A DNA stretch of 64,000 nucleotides from a bacterium. GTDB taxonomy: Bacteria > CLD3 > SB21. The notes beneath the pieces are model-generated. The model saw only the letters and a program-made list of their open reading frames with translations. It was not told where the DNA came from and did not search any database. The stretch spans positions 1 through 64,000 of the forward strand of contig JAIBAF010000004.1 in the NCBI GenBank assembly GCA_019695335.1, read 5' to 3'. The first letter of the stretch is position 1. The number at the start of each line of letters is the position of its first letter. Of this stretch, positions 8,952-18,050 are shown in pieces. Position numbers and translations under genes: made by a program.

Positions 8952-10347
8952 AGACGTTATAATCTGAAATATTGATATTCTCGCTGCTTTTGATCCGCCG
9001 ATTACATTCAATCGCGTCATTCTTAAGACGGTTGAAATCCTCTCCAGTAAAGTGTGCATTTTTTAACGGATAAACGGATTTATTGGTCATAAGCGGATTA
9101 TCGTTTGGAAAACTGTAATCCCGAACGGCCGAATCCCAATCGGGTGTGTTGGGAATGGGTGAATAAGAGGATAAGCTGATGCGAGCACCCAACTCATGAA
9201 CGTATCTGATACTGTCACGCACTTCATCCGGCGTTTGATTAGGAAGACCCATGATCAGGTACACCGTAACTTCATCACGCGGAAAACCTGCAGCTTCAAG
9301 ATTATTCAATGCGTTTTCAAGATCAGAATCGGTAACTTTTCGCATTTGTTTTTGTCGTTCGGGATTTTTTGATTCGTAACTCAGACGAATGGTCTTAAAT
9401 CCGCTCTCAACCAGCATTTCCCCGAGTTCTTTGTCCAGCAATTTAGCAAATAATCCATTCGGGGTGTGAAAATTAAGATTTAACTTTTCATCAATAATTT
9501 GCCGTAAAATCGGTTTGATATGCCGTTCAGAATTGACGAATAAGGCATCGTCGTAAAACGTTACGTTGCGAATACTCTTCTCAGCATAGCTTCGAATTTC
9601 CTCCACAACTTTTTGAGGATGCCGCCGCCGGAAGACATCGGTAAATTCATGCGTTGCGCAAAACGAACATGTATAGGGACAACCGCGGGTTGTCATCATG
9701 CCAACGTATTCAAGCTTTGGATATAAATGATACGCCGGATGGGGATAATCATCGTAGCCGAGATAGGTTTTAGTAGAAGGTAATTTGAATTTTTCTTTAA
9801 TGAACTCTAAGACCGCACGTTCGCTTTCCCCTTTAAAAACGAGATCGGCGCCCGAATGATGTTTTGCAAATTCATGAAACAAGGTTGCGTAAATACCGCC
9901 GAACAAAACAGGGATTTCAGGAAAAACTTCACGGCACATAGCGATGGCTTCATGCGCACCGCGATACCAATAAGTCATTCCTGAAGTTACCAAAATCAAA
10001 TCGATAGAACATTCTCGTCGAATACGTTCCAAATTATTTTTAAAAATTTCAGGCGGCATTCCATAGCGAGAATATAAACGGGGCACGTCCGAAAATTCCG
10101 ATGGTTTCTCAATGGTTTCTTTATAAAAATAGCCGTCTCCGTATTTTTTTGATTTGGCTTCCGTACGACATTGCAAGGCCAATACATCGGGATGATGACG
10201 GTTTAGGGCATCCAGCAAAGTAATGTCACAACCGTTTTCTTCGAGTACGGCACCGATGTAAAGCAATCCAAGCGGTTTAATCCATAGATCGTATGCCGCG
10301 AAATCATACAAATATGGGTTGACCAACAAAATGGCCGGTCGTTTCAT
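8944..10347 (-). CDS. B12-binding-type radical SAM protein
   Basis: 467 residues. An N-terminal Rossmann-type cobalamin-binding-like domain ('LLVNPYLYD', 'PLGLLYIGAVLE', 'VLFGGIYAT') is followed by a radical SAM domain whose iron-sulfur motif C-x3-C-x2-C sits at Cys223, Cys227 and Cys230 ('RGCPYTCSFC'). Such proteins are usually methyltransferases or cyclases; the substrate is not predictable. The ATG at 10347 is chosen because homology starts there; an in-frame ATG 60 bp upstream is less likely. Its stop codon overlaps the start of the EnvC-like gene, which suggests translational coupling. Confidence 0.88.
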   Translation of the reverse strand: MKRPAILLVNPYLYDFAAYDLWIKPLGLLYIGAVLEENGCDITLLDALNRHHPDVLALQCRTEAKSKKYGDGYFYKETIEKPSEFSDVPRLYSRYGMPPEIFKNNLERIRRECSIDLILVTSGMTYWYRGAHEAIAMCREVFPEIPVLFGGIYATLFHEFAKHHSGADLVFKGESERAVLEFIKEKFKLPSTKTYLGYDDYPHPAYHLYPKLEYVGMMTTRGCPYTCSFCATHEFTDVFRRRHPQKVVEEIRSYAEKSIRNVTFYDDALFVNSERHIKPILRQIIDEKLNLNFHTPNGLFAKLLDKELGEMLVESGFKTIRLSYESKNPERQKQMRKVTDSDLENALNNLEAAGFPRDEVTVYLIMGLPNQTPDEVRDSIRYVHELGARISLSSYSPIPNTPDWDSAVRDYSFPNDNPLMTNKSVYPLKNAHFTGEDFNRLKNDAIECNRRIKSSENINISDYNVYA

Positions 10348-10436
10348 GATTGAAAAGATCAAATTGAGCAATTTATGAAATGTAGAAATTTGGAGAGAGA
10401 TTAGCAAAATGAAAAGTAGGAAATGCCTCTAAATTA

Positions 10437-12068
10437 TCAGGAGCGGTCTTTCAAATTAAATCGCCGGATCAGCTCTTGTAATCGTGTCGTCAATTCATTC
10501 AAATGTCCCGCAGACTGCGCGATTTGCTGAATGCCCACGGCAATTTGTTGAGTCGCGTTATTCACCGATTTAACGCTCAGGGCAATATGATCGCTCGTAA
10601 CGGATTGTTCTTTGCTGGCGACTGCAATCTGACTGACCATTTGCGTAACATTTTGGAAAGTATTGGAAATGTCGTCCAAGCTGCTTTTGGCTTGTTGGGC
10701 CAGGCCGATGCCTTCGTTGGTTTCATCCTGGCTTTTATTCATCATGGTCACGGCTTCGTTAACATTGGCTTGAATGCGCGTAATGATCTCATTGATCTCT
10801 GTTGTAGAATGTGCAGTACGTTCAGCCAATTTTTTAATTTCTTCCGATACAATGGCAAAACCTTTACCGTGTTCGCCTGCTTTCGTTGCTTCGATGGAAG
10901 CATTAAGAGCGATCAGGTTGATCTGGCGTGTAATATCATCGATGATATTCAAAACTTTTCCGATTTTTCCGCTCGCGTCACTGAGTGAATTAATGACTTC
11001 CGCCGATTGTTTCACCATCACGCCAATACGATTCATACCGGCAACGGTTTCTTCGATAATTTGTTCACCATGATGCGCGCTCGATTGCGCCTGCAAAGCC
11101 ATGTCTTTGGTATTCACGGCGCTATGTGAAATTTCGTAAACCGTTTTTGTCATCGTTTCAATGGCAATCGATGCGCTCTCGGATTCGTCGGCCTGTTGCT
11201 GCGCATTACGCGAAATCGCATCGGCACCGGTGGAAATCTCTTTGCTTGCGCTCGATACGACGGAGGATGCCTCTGAAAGATCGTGTAAAGTCTGCCGGAA
11301 AGATTGAAGAAAGGAATCGAATGACCTAATGAGTTGTCCAATTTCGTCGTTCGTTTGATTCTTGAAGACTGTATTAATGCCTTCGAGTTGGATCAATTGT
11401 GCCGCTTCACCGACCGGACGCGAAACAGTTCGTGCCACACTCACACTAATGACAATCCCCAGAACAATACATACGCCGGCCATGGCATAAATCAATATCT
11501 CATCTCGCTCATAGGTTGATTCTAAACGTTCTTGACTGATCTGGGTAAGTTCGGTCGCGACAATTTTAGCCTCCTCCGCCAACGCCATGACGCGTTCGTA
11601 GGCAGCATCGAAATTCTGATCGGCATTACTGCCGATGCCGCTTGATTCTTTATTGGCATAACGCTGTTTACCGGCTTCGATCATAGCGTTCAGAGCATCG
11701 CGCATTTCAGTAATTTTGCCACGTCCTGTTGCATGCCGGAAAGATTTATAAGTACGATTGTTTTTTCGACCTCCTTCCAATATGATATTGCAATAAGAGA
11801 TAGCTTCTTCCCAAACCCGGTACACTTCTTCAACCGATTCGTGAGCATCGCCGGCCATAATTTCTTCAAAATACAAATGGCCTTTGGTAGCAAGATATTG
11901 GACTTCCGAAATTGCGTTATGGATCGGAATATCGTTGATGGCCGTTTCCGATTCTTCCACCAGAAAGCCGAATTGCTGATAAGAAAAAATGGAAATGACA
12001 AGAATCAGCAGAATGATCGTGCCGAAGCCAATCCATAATTTTTGAATGAGCTTGAGGTTTTTAAACAT
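10437..12068 (-). CDS. Methyl-accepting chemotaxis protein
   Basis: 543-residue transmembrane chemoreceptor. TM1 (about 10-30), a periplasmic helical ligand domain (about 32-190), TM2 (about 192-212), HAMP, then a cytoplasmic signalling domain. The conserved hairpin tip is visible: 'NLIALNASIEATKAGEHGKG' and 'EIKKLAERT'. The family normally has EAARAGE, here EATKAGE. It signals to CheA/CheW, none of which are in this window, so the partner and ligand are unknown. It stands apart from its neighbours, with its own 5' region towards panD. Confidence 0.95.
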   Translation of the reverse strand: MFKNLKLIQKLWIGFGTIILLILVISIFSYQQFGFLVEESETAINDIPIHNAISEVQYLATKGHLYFEEIMAGDAHESVEEVYRVWEEAISYCNIILEGGRKNNRTYKSFRHATGRGKITEMRDALNAMIEAGKQRYANKESSGIGSNADQNFDAAYERVMALAEEAKIVATELTQISQERLESTYERDEILIYAMAGVCIVLGIVISVSVARTVSRPVGEAAQLIQLEGINTVFKNQTNDEIGQLIRSFDSFLQSFRQTLHDLSEASSVVSSASKEISTGADAISRNAQQQADESESASIAIETMTKTVYEISHSAVNTKDMALQAQSSAHHGEQIIEETVAGMNRIGVMVKQSAEVINSLSDASGKIGKVLNIIDDITRQINLIALNASIEATKAGEHGKGFAIVSEEIKKLAERTAHSTTEINEIITRIQANVNEAVTMMNKSQDETNEGIGLAQQAKSSLDDISNTFQNVTQMVSQIAVASKEQSVTSDHIALSVKSVNNATQQIAVGIQQIAQSAGHLNELTTRLQELIRRFNLKDRS

Positions 12069-12111
12069 TGCCTCACTCCATGAGGGTTGAAAATGGTCGG
12101 GATTGTATAAT

Positions 12112-12498
12112 CTATTTCAGAGTTTCGTCGTGCGAGGAGATGATGTGAGATTCGATGACTTCATTGTTCGCATTAAGCAAAATCACTTTTGGCTTGAATT
12201 GCCGTGCTTCTTTTTCGTCCATGATACCATACGAAATGATCGAAATAATATCGCCGGGCATTGCCAGACGAGCGGCGGGACCATTGAGGCCGATCACACG
12301 ACTACCGCGTTTTCCTGCGATAACGTACGTTTCCAGCCTGGCACCATTATTCGCATTAACGATCTGAACGCGTTCATTATGCCAGATGTCCGTCAAATCC
12401 AGCAAATCCTGATCGATCGTGATGCTGCCGTGATAATTTAAATCCAATTGCGTCACCCGCGCCCTGTGGATTTTGGCGCGAAACATTTCTCGTTGCAT
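12112..12498 (-). CDS. panD: Aspartate 1-decarboxylase precursor
   Basis: 128 residues, the usual PanD length. Makes beta-alanine from L-aspartate for pantothenate/CoA synthesis in the cytoplasm. The self-cleavage site G24-S25 in 'NYHGSITID' gives the pyruvoyl cofactor on Ser25, and 'NANNGARLETYVI' and 'GPAARL' are the standard later motifs. No other pan gene is visible nearby. It is divergent from the DUF2911 gene across a 313-bp gap. Confidence 0.96.
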   Translation of the reverse strand: MQREMFRAKIHRARVTQLDLNYHGSITIDQDLLDLTDIWHNERVQIVNANNGARLETYVIAGKRGSRVIGLNGPAARLAMPGDIISIISYGIMDEKEARQFKPKVILLNANNEVIESHIISSHDETLK

Positions 12499-12811
12499 AA
12501 TTTATCCTTAGCCGAATCGCCTGTTCAACGCAAGTTTCGGCCATCTATTCCGCGCCAATATAATAGGTCTGAACGTGAGAGGAAAGGATAAATTAATCAT
12601 TAGCACCGTTTTCCATGAAATTCGAACGCAATATTAGATTAGGATTTAGATGAAAGGTGTCATGACAAATTGACTCCCCGTGAGTTTTTTCACTAAAAAA
12701 TGCTTTTTCAATTGTTTTCCTTGCCTCATTTGCCGCCAATGAGACGACAAGCCGTCCCTTTTTATCTATATTGCCGCACATCACAGAAAGAAATCATTAA
12801 TCGGAGGTCCT
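12499..12811. other. Intergenic region between panD and the DUF2911 gene
   Basis: 313 bp between divergent genes, so it should hold promoters for both. A possible forward promoter TTGACT (12670) with 17-bp spacing to CTAAAA (12693) is visible, and TATATT appears at about 12766. A short GTGA/TCAC hairpin overlaps the spacer. A ribosome-binding site GGAGGT stands before the start at 12812. An open frame on the minus strand (12593-12784) has neither family similarity nor a good ribosome-binding site and is not called. Confidence 0.35.
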
Positions 12812-13354
12812 ATGAAGGCATTGAAATCGTTTTGGGTAGCTCTTTTCGTTGTCGGCGTAATTGCAGGCAACTTATTTGCTCAAAGTGAAGAGCGCGTGAG
12901 TCAGGCGGCTTCGACTTTTCAAAAAATCGGCGCAACGGAAATAGTTGTTACTTATAGTCGGCCCGGCGTGAAAGGCAGGAAAATCTGGGGCGAATTAGTG
13001 CCTTGGGGTGAAAAACCATTTCCATGGCGCGCAGGAGCCAATGAAAACACAACGATTTCTTTCTCGACCGACGTGGAAATAGAAGGAAAAAAATTGCCTG
13101 CAGGCAAATATGGATTGCACATGGCACCGCAACAGGATCAATGGACGATTATTTTCAGCAAAAAAAATAATTCATGGGGAAGTTTTAAATATAATAAAGA
13201 TGAAGATGCCTTACGCGTGATGGTAAAGCCCATAGCTGCACCAATGAAAGAATGGCTTGAGTACGGTTTTGACGATCTGACACAGACTTCAGGAACAATT
13301 AATTTGTATTGGGAAAAACTGAGAGTACCCATTAGCGTTAAAATCGCCAAATAA
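12812..13354 (+). CDS. Secreted DUF2911 domain protein
   Basis: 180 residues with an N-terminal signal peptide ending at about residue 23 ('NLFAQ'). The family is recognised by 'YSRPGVKGRKIWG', 'PWRAGANENT', 'LPAGKYGLH' and a C-terminal Trp-Glu segment. DUF2911 proteins are periplasmic or surface-associated and of unknown function. A strong GGAGGT ribosome-binding site precedes it. The next gene begins 36 bp downstream, and the run of secreted proteins suggests an envelope-related operon. Confidence 0.88.
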   Translation: MKALKSFWVALFVVGVIAGNLFAQSEERVSQAASTFQKIGATEIVVTYSRPGVKGRKIWGELVPWGEKPFPWRAGANENTTISFSTDVEIEGKKLPAGKYGLHMAPQQDQWTIIFSKKNNSWGSFKYNKDEDALRVMVKPIAAPMKEWLEYGFDDLTQTSGTINLYWEKLRVPISVKIAK

Positions 13355-13390
13355 TTTTCGATCAATGGCAATATTTAAAGGAATCGTCAT

Positions 13391-14500
13391 ATGGCACTGT
13401 TTTGGAATTCATGCCGCATAAAATTTATCTTTTTCGGATTACTTCTATGGTCATCGCTTCCACTTTTTTCACAAACGGATTCATCCAGTACTCGTACCCG
13501 AACGGTTTCTAAAATTGCAGACGGTATATATATGATCCGGCACAAAGATTCACCCGACGGTTTTCCGCAAGGCAATACGACTGTCATCATTGGTGACCGT
13601 GAAGTGTTTGTCGTCGATGCATGTTATTTGCCATCATCGGCCAAAGAGGACATTGCACAGATTCAGCAATGGACGAACAAACCGGTTCGTTATTTGCTCA
13701 ATACACATTGGCATTTCGATCATACAATGGGCAATGGCACGTACGCAGAAGCTTTTCCCTCTATCACTATCATCGCGCATCAGGAAACTTGCAAACAAAT
13801 GGAGGGTTATAATCCGGGTTGGTTCCAACGCTTTCCTAATCGTGCCGATCTTTTTAAAAAGTATGTTGAAACCGGTAAAGACGCTAACGGTAATCCTTTA
13901 TCCGAACAAGATAAAAAAGATTACACATCCTTTATCGCCGGAATTGAACCGGTGTGGCAAGAGTTCAAAAAAATCAAAGATCGAATGCCCAACCTGACCT
14001 TTGACAGTGAACTGACTCTCGACATCGGTAATCGTGAAATCCAAATTAAATATCTTGGCCGCGGCAATACGGCCGGAGATGCTGTCGTCTATCTGCCCAA
14101 AGAAAAAATTCTGATTGCCGGAGATTTACTCGATAGCCCCGTGCCGTATCTCGGGAGCGGTTATCCATCTCAACACGCCAAGACGTTACGTAAAATGGCC
14201 CAACTGGATTTTGAAATACTGATTCCCGGTCACGGCAATACCCTCAAAGGAAAAACTTATTTGAACCTGGTCGCCGATTTCATTCAAACAGTTGTCGATG
14301 AAGTCAGCAAAGCCATCTTCCAGGTTGGCGGCGGTCCGCGCAATCTGGAAATCGTCAGGCAAACCGTTCATAAGACGATTGACTTTGATGCATGGAAAAA
14401 GAAAATCGTGGGCGACAGTAAAGAAGACGGCGATTTTTTTGACGGTTTCAGCGTGCAAGGTGTCGTAACCGCAGCTTATGCAGAAGCGTGGGGCAGATAA
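13391..14500 (+). CDS. Secreted MBL-fold metallo-hydrolase
   Basis: 369 residues. A signal peptide (ending near residue 28) is followed by a metallo-beta-lactamase fold with the zinc motif H106-x-H108-x-D110-H111 in 'NTHWHFDHT' and further ligands in 'GDLLDSP' and 'PGHGNTL'. This is the Cyclase/quinolone-sulfatase-like branch of the superfamily, in which substrates vary widely; the true substrate is unknown. It is directly adjacent to the DUF5916 gene (stop TAA, then ATG with no gap). Confidence 0.88.
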   Translation: MALFWNSCRIKFIFFGLLLWSSLPLFSQTDSSSTRTRTVSKIADGIYMIRHKDSPDGFPQGNTTVIIGDREVFVVDACYLPSSAKEDIAQIQQWTNKPVRYLLNTHWHFDHTMGNGTYAEAFPSITIIAHQETCKQMEGYNPGWFQRFPNRADLFKKYVETGKDANGNPLSEQDKKDYTSFIAGIEPVWQEFKKIKDRMPNLTFDSELTLDIGNREIQIKYLGRGNTAGDAVVYLPKEKILIAGDLLDSPVPYLGSGYPSQHAKTLRKMAQLDFEILIPGHGNTLKGKTYLNLVADFIQTVVDEVSKAIFQVGGGPRNLEIVRQTVHKTIDFDAWKKKIVGDSKEDGDFFDGFSVQGVVTAAYAEAWGR

Positions 14501-16702
14501 ATGAGACAACCCAAATGCTTTCTTATTGCAATCGCGCTGTTAACTCCGTTAAATATTTTCAGTCAAAACAGTCAGCCCATCGAACTGCAACGGCTTACGG
14601 AATCGATTGAATTGGATGGTTTGAGTTTCGAACCGGCGTGGGAGACAATCGAGCCATTGCCTTTGACGATGTATTTACCGGTTTTTCAGGGACAATCGTC
14701 GGAACGTACGGAAATTCGCGTTGCCTATGACGACGAATTCATTTATGCATCCGGCCGTTTTTATGACAATGATCCTTCGGGCATCCGGATCAATTCGCTG
14801 TATCGCGACCGGTGGAGCGGCGACGACGCTTTTGCGATTTATATCGATCCACTGAATGATAATGAAAATGCATTGTGGTTCATGACGACGCCGGCCGGCA
14901 TTCGTTCGGACATCGCGCTGTCCGGCGATGCGGAAGGTACGGACAATCCGAGTTGGAATACATTTTGGGACGTCGCTACGAAAGTCACCGGCGAAGGTTG
15001 GTTCGCTGAAATGCGGATTCCACTTTCCAGTTTGCGGTTTCAAGAGTCGGATGGCCGCGTTGTCATGGGTTTGACAGTCACGCGCTACATCGCACGTAAA
15101 AACGAACGCGTTACATTTCCTTCTATCGAACCTAAATATGCTTTTCGGAAGCCATCCGTGGCTCAGGACGTGGTTTTGTCGGGTATTCACTCACGCAAAC
15201 CGGTATATGTGACGCCGTATGCGCTGGGTGGACTGGCACGTTCGTCTCAATTAAACAACGACCAAACAAAATTTAATTACCAACGCGATTATCAAAACGA
15301 TATCGGCGCCGATGTCAAATATACGTTGAGCGACAACTTGACTCTGGATTTAACGGCTAACACGGATTTTGCCCAGGTCGAAGCGGACGACCGGCAAGTA
15401 AATCTGACTCGGTTTTCACTTTTCTTTCCGGAGAAACGACAATTTTTTCAAGAGCGTTCGTCGCTGTTCGACTTTAACATGGGTCATGGCAATCGGTTAC
15501 TCCATACGCGCCGAATCGGTCTTACCGATCAAGGCGAGCCGGTGCGCATTCTCGGTGGAGCAAGATTGGTTGGCCGAGCAGGTTTATGGAACATTGGTTT
15601 TATAAATATGCAAACTGAGAAACAAAATGCTTCAACTCCTTCGGAAAATTTTGGCGTGCTTCGATTGAAGCATCCGGTATTCAATTCATACTCCTACGCC
15701 GGTGGCATGATGACGAGCCGTATCGATCAAAATGGTCATTATAGTTTGGCTTACGGATTGGACGGAACAGTCCGTGTCGCCGGCGATGAGTATCTTACCT
15801 TAAAATGGTCTCAGTCGTTGCAGGAAGATTATATAAAAGACAACGGTTTCAGACCTTTGGAAACCGGACAAATGTATGCAACGTGGGCGCGGCGTACAAT
15901 TAAAGGTTTGTCGTACTCGGCCCAATTCGCCCGAGCCGGATCGCAATACGATCCTGGGATCGGATTTGTCCAGCACAGCGATTTTACTTTCTTACAAGGC
16001 GTCATTTCATACACCCTATTTCCTCAAAGTGAAACGTTACGCAATCACTCGTGGAATAATGTCACTATTCTTCGCTTTCGTAATGACGACAACAAGCTTG
16101 AATCATCGTATTTCGCGCCATGGTGGGATTTTGAAACCAAAAGCGGCGCGACCGGCTGGATTGAACCGCGCTGGCAATACGAAAACGTTCCGGACACGTT
16201 TCAATTATCCGAAAAGGCCAACGTGCCGTCGGGCCGGTATCATTTTTTTGATATGTGGCTTAATTATAAATCGGCTCCCGGTGGACTGCTGTATGCGGAA
16301 GGCGATGCGATTATAGGAACGTTTTACGATGGCTGGCGGTATTCATTTTCATTGTCGCCAACATGGCGTATTTCCAAACATCTCGAATTGGGTGGAACCT
16401 ATGACATCGACATTATCCGTTTTTCCAAACGCGACCAGTCGTTTACGTCGCACCTTGGCCGGTTAAAAATTCAAACGGCCGTCAATGCCCGTTTTTCGGC
16501 TCAAGCCTATGTCCAATTAAGCACGGCGGCTCATGTCGTCGGAGCCAATACTATCATCCGTTACAACGTGAGTGAAGGAACGGATTTATGGATTGTGTAC
16601 AATCATAACCTGAACACGGACCGTATGCGGCAACAACCTGCGTTGCCACTCACGAGCAGCAATGTCTTGATCGTCAAATATACCCACACATTTACCCTGT
16701 AA
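14501..16702 (+). CDS. DUF5916 protein: CBM9-like domain plus outer-membrane beta-barrel
   Basis: 733 residues. Signal peptide (to about residue 21), then a carbohydrate-binding CBM9-like domain (about 25-200; 'ELDGLSFEPAWE', 'WSGDDAFAIYIDP'), then a large C-terminal beta-barrel of alternating aromatic strands ending in a hydrophobic 'YTHTFTL'. DUF5916 proteins are found in outer membranes and are often associated with peptidases or sugar handling; the role here is unknown. It abuts the MBL gene without a gap, so it is likely co-translated with it. Confidence 0.87.
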   Translation: MRQPKCFLIAIALLTPLNIFSQNSQPIELQRLTESIELDGLSFEPAWETIEPLPLTMYLPVFQGQSSERTEIRVAYDDEFIYASGRFYDNDPSGIRINSLYRDRWSGDDAFAIYIDPLNDNENALWFMTTPAGIRSDIALSGDAEGTDNPSWNTFWDVATKVTGEGWFAEMRIPLSSLRFQESDGRVVMGLTVTRYIARKNERVTFPSIEPKYAFRKPSVAQDVVLSGIHSRKPVYVTPYALGGLARSSQLNNDQTKFNYQRDYQNDIGADVKYTLSDNLTLDLTANTDFAQVEADDRQVNLTRFSLFFPEKRQFFQERSSLFDFNMGHGNRLLHTRRIGLTDQGEPVRILGGARLVGRAGLWNIGFINMQTEKQNASTPSENFGVLRLKHPVFNSYSYAGGMMTSRIDQNGHYSLAYGLDGTVRVAGDEYLTLKWSQSLQEDYIKDNGFRPLETGQMYATWARRTIKGLSYSAQFARAGSQYDPGIGFVQHSDFTFLQGVISYTLFPQSETLRNHSWNNVTILRFRNDDNKLESSYFAPWWDFETKSGATGWIEPRWQYENVPDTFQLSEKANVPSGRYHFFDMWLNYKSAPGGLLYAEGDAIIGTFYDGWRYSFSLSPTWRISKHLELGGTYDIDIIRFSKRDQSFTSHLGRLKIQTAVNARFSAQAYVQLSTAAHVVGANTIIRYNVSEGTDLWIVYNHNLNTDRMRQQPALPLTSSNVLIVKYTHTFTL

Positions 16703-16849
16703 AATTCAGCGCTCGATTGTATTTTTGATCCCGCTTTATTCTCAGATTGTTACCGCTCATTCCTATTTTCATCCTTTTCATGCCACATTTGAAACCGCCT
16801 TTTTGAGCAAGCGTAATTTCCTTGTCGCACCACAAAAGGAGGAGATTAC

Positions 16850-18037
16850 ATGATTTCAAGAATTACATTCGCCCTTTTTATTTTCATCGTAGCGGATATT
16901 ACCGCTCAAATTCCTGTTACACAACGGCCGCTGGTATACCAGATTCCGGAAATGAACAAAGTTGAAATCAAAAAAGGCATTGTCTACAAAACCGTTAATG
17001 ATACTTCCTTAACGCTGGATGTATATTACCCGGCTTCGTTTGATAAAAAATCCAAATTACCGGTCGTCATTTTTAACAACGGCGTCGGATCGCTGGAACT
17101 TTTGAACTGGCGGGCCTATGCCGATTGGGCAAAGCTCATTGCGGCCAACGGCTTGATCGCGATCAATTATCAAAGCCGGCAAGGCCGGGCATTCAAGGAT
17201 TCGGAAGATTTGCTTACGTACGTGAGAAAACATGCCGGCGAATTGAACATCGACAGTGATCGAATCGGTCTTTGGACGTGTTCAGCCAATGTAACCGTCG
17301 GCTTGCCGCTGATGATGCAGCCGGATAGAACGTATATCAAGTGTGGCGTTATTTATTACGGCAGCGCTCAACTGGAAACCATGCGAACCGATCTTCCTGT
17401 TTTGTATGTCCGAAGTGGTCTTGATGGAACCAATATCAATACCGGGATCGAGCAAACTATTCGTCATATGACCGAAGTGGAATGCGATTTGACGTTCATC
17501 CATTACGCCGAAGCTCAACATGCGTTTGACATTTTTGACGATACCGATCGCTCGAGGCAAATCATCCGGCAAACCGTCGATTTTTTCGTGTATAATTTAA
17601 ATAAAAAATCTTCGGAAGTACGGCCACTCACAGCCAAACGCTTCAAAACGTTGATCGAGCAAGGCGATACAATAAACGCTTTTCGGGAATACCGCTATTT
17701 TGTCCAATACATTCAGGCGGCCGGAACTTACAATCCTTTTTATACATGGGCGATCAATGAAAACGGACTGATCACAGTTGCTTACCAATTGCTCCAAGCT
17801 AAAAAGATCAAAGAGGCTTTGACAATTTTCCAGATGAATACTGACATTCACCCTGAATCGCCCAATGCATTCGACAGTCTTGCCGACGCGTATGAAGCCG
17901 ACGGGCAAAATGACATGGCTGTACGCACGGCTCAGAAAGCGCTGGATCTGCTTGCGAAACCAACGAATCTCAATGAAAATTTTAAAAACGGTATTCGAAC
18001 CAGCGCGGAAGATAAAATCAAACGATTAAAAAAATAA
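16850..18037 (+). CDS. Secreted alpha/beta-hydrolase with C-terminal TPR tail
   Basis: 395 residues with a signal peptide (to about residue 20). An alpha/beta-hydrolase domain (about 40-250; dienelactone-hydrolase-like) has a nucleophile elbow that reads W-T-C144-S145-A-N instead of G-x-S-x-G, so the flanking glycines are gone and the Ser or Cys nucleophile is uncertain. His in 'AEAQHAFDIF' is the likely catalytic His. The last ~90 residues form a TPR-like module ('DSLADAYEADG') that closely matches the tail of the next gene. A GGAGGAG ribosome-binding site precedes it. The downstream gene starts 14 bp later. Confidence 0.8.
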   Translation: MISRITFALFIFIVADITAQIPVTQRPLVYQIPEMNKVEIKKGIVYKTVNDTSLTLDVYYPASFDKKSKLPVVIFNNGVGSLELLNWRAYADWAKLIAANGLIAINYQSRQGRAFKDSEDLLTYVRKHAGELNIDSDRIGLWTCSANVTVGLPLMMQPDRTYIKCGVIYYGSAQLETMRTDLPVLYVRSGLDGTNINTGIEQTIRHMTEVECDLTFIHYAEAQHAFDIFDDTDRSRQIIRQTVDFFVYNLNKKSSEVRPLTAKRFKTLIEQGDTINAFREYRYFVQYIQAAGTYNPFYTWAINENGLITVAYQLLQAKKIKEALTIFQMNTDIHPESPNAFDSLADAYEADGQNDMAVRTAQKALDLLAKPTNLNENFKNGIRTSAEDKIKRLKK

Positions 18038-18050
18038 CCGGAGAATACTT

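Noticed and set aside
10503-11073. Plus-strand open frames opposite the chemotaxis receptor
   Set aside because: Antisense to a strong MCP gene; no homology and no start signals.
12593-12784. Minus-strand open frame in the panD/DUF2911 gap
   Set aside because: No ribosome-binding site, no recognisable protein, and the region is needed for two divergent promoters.
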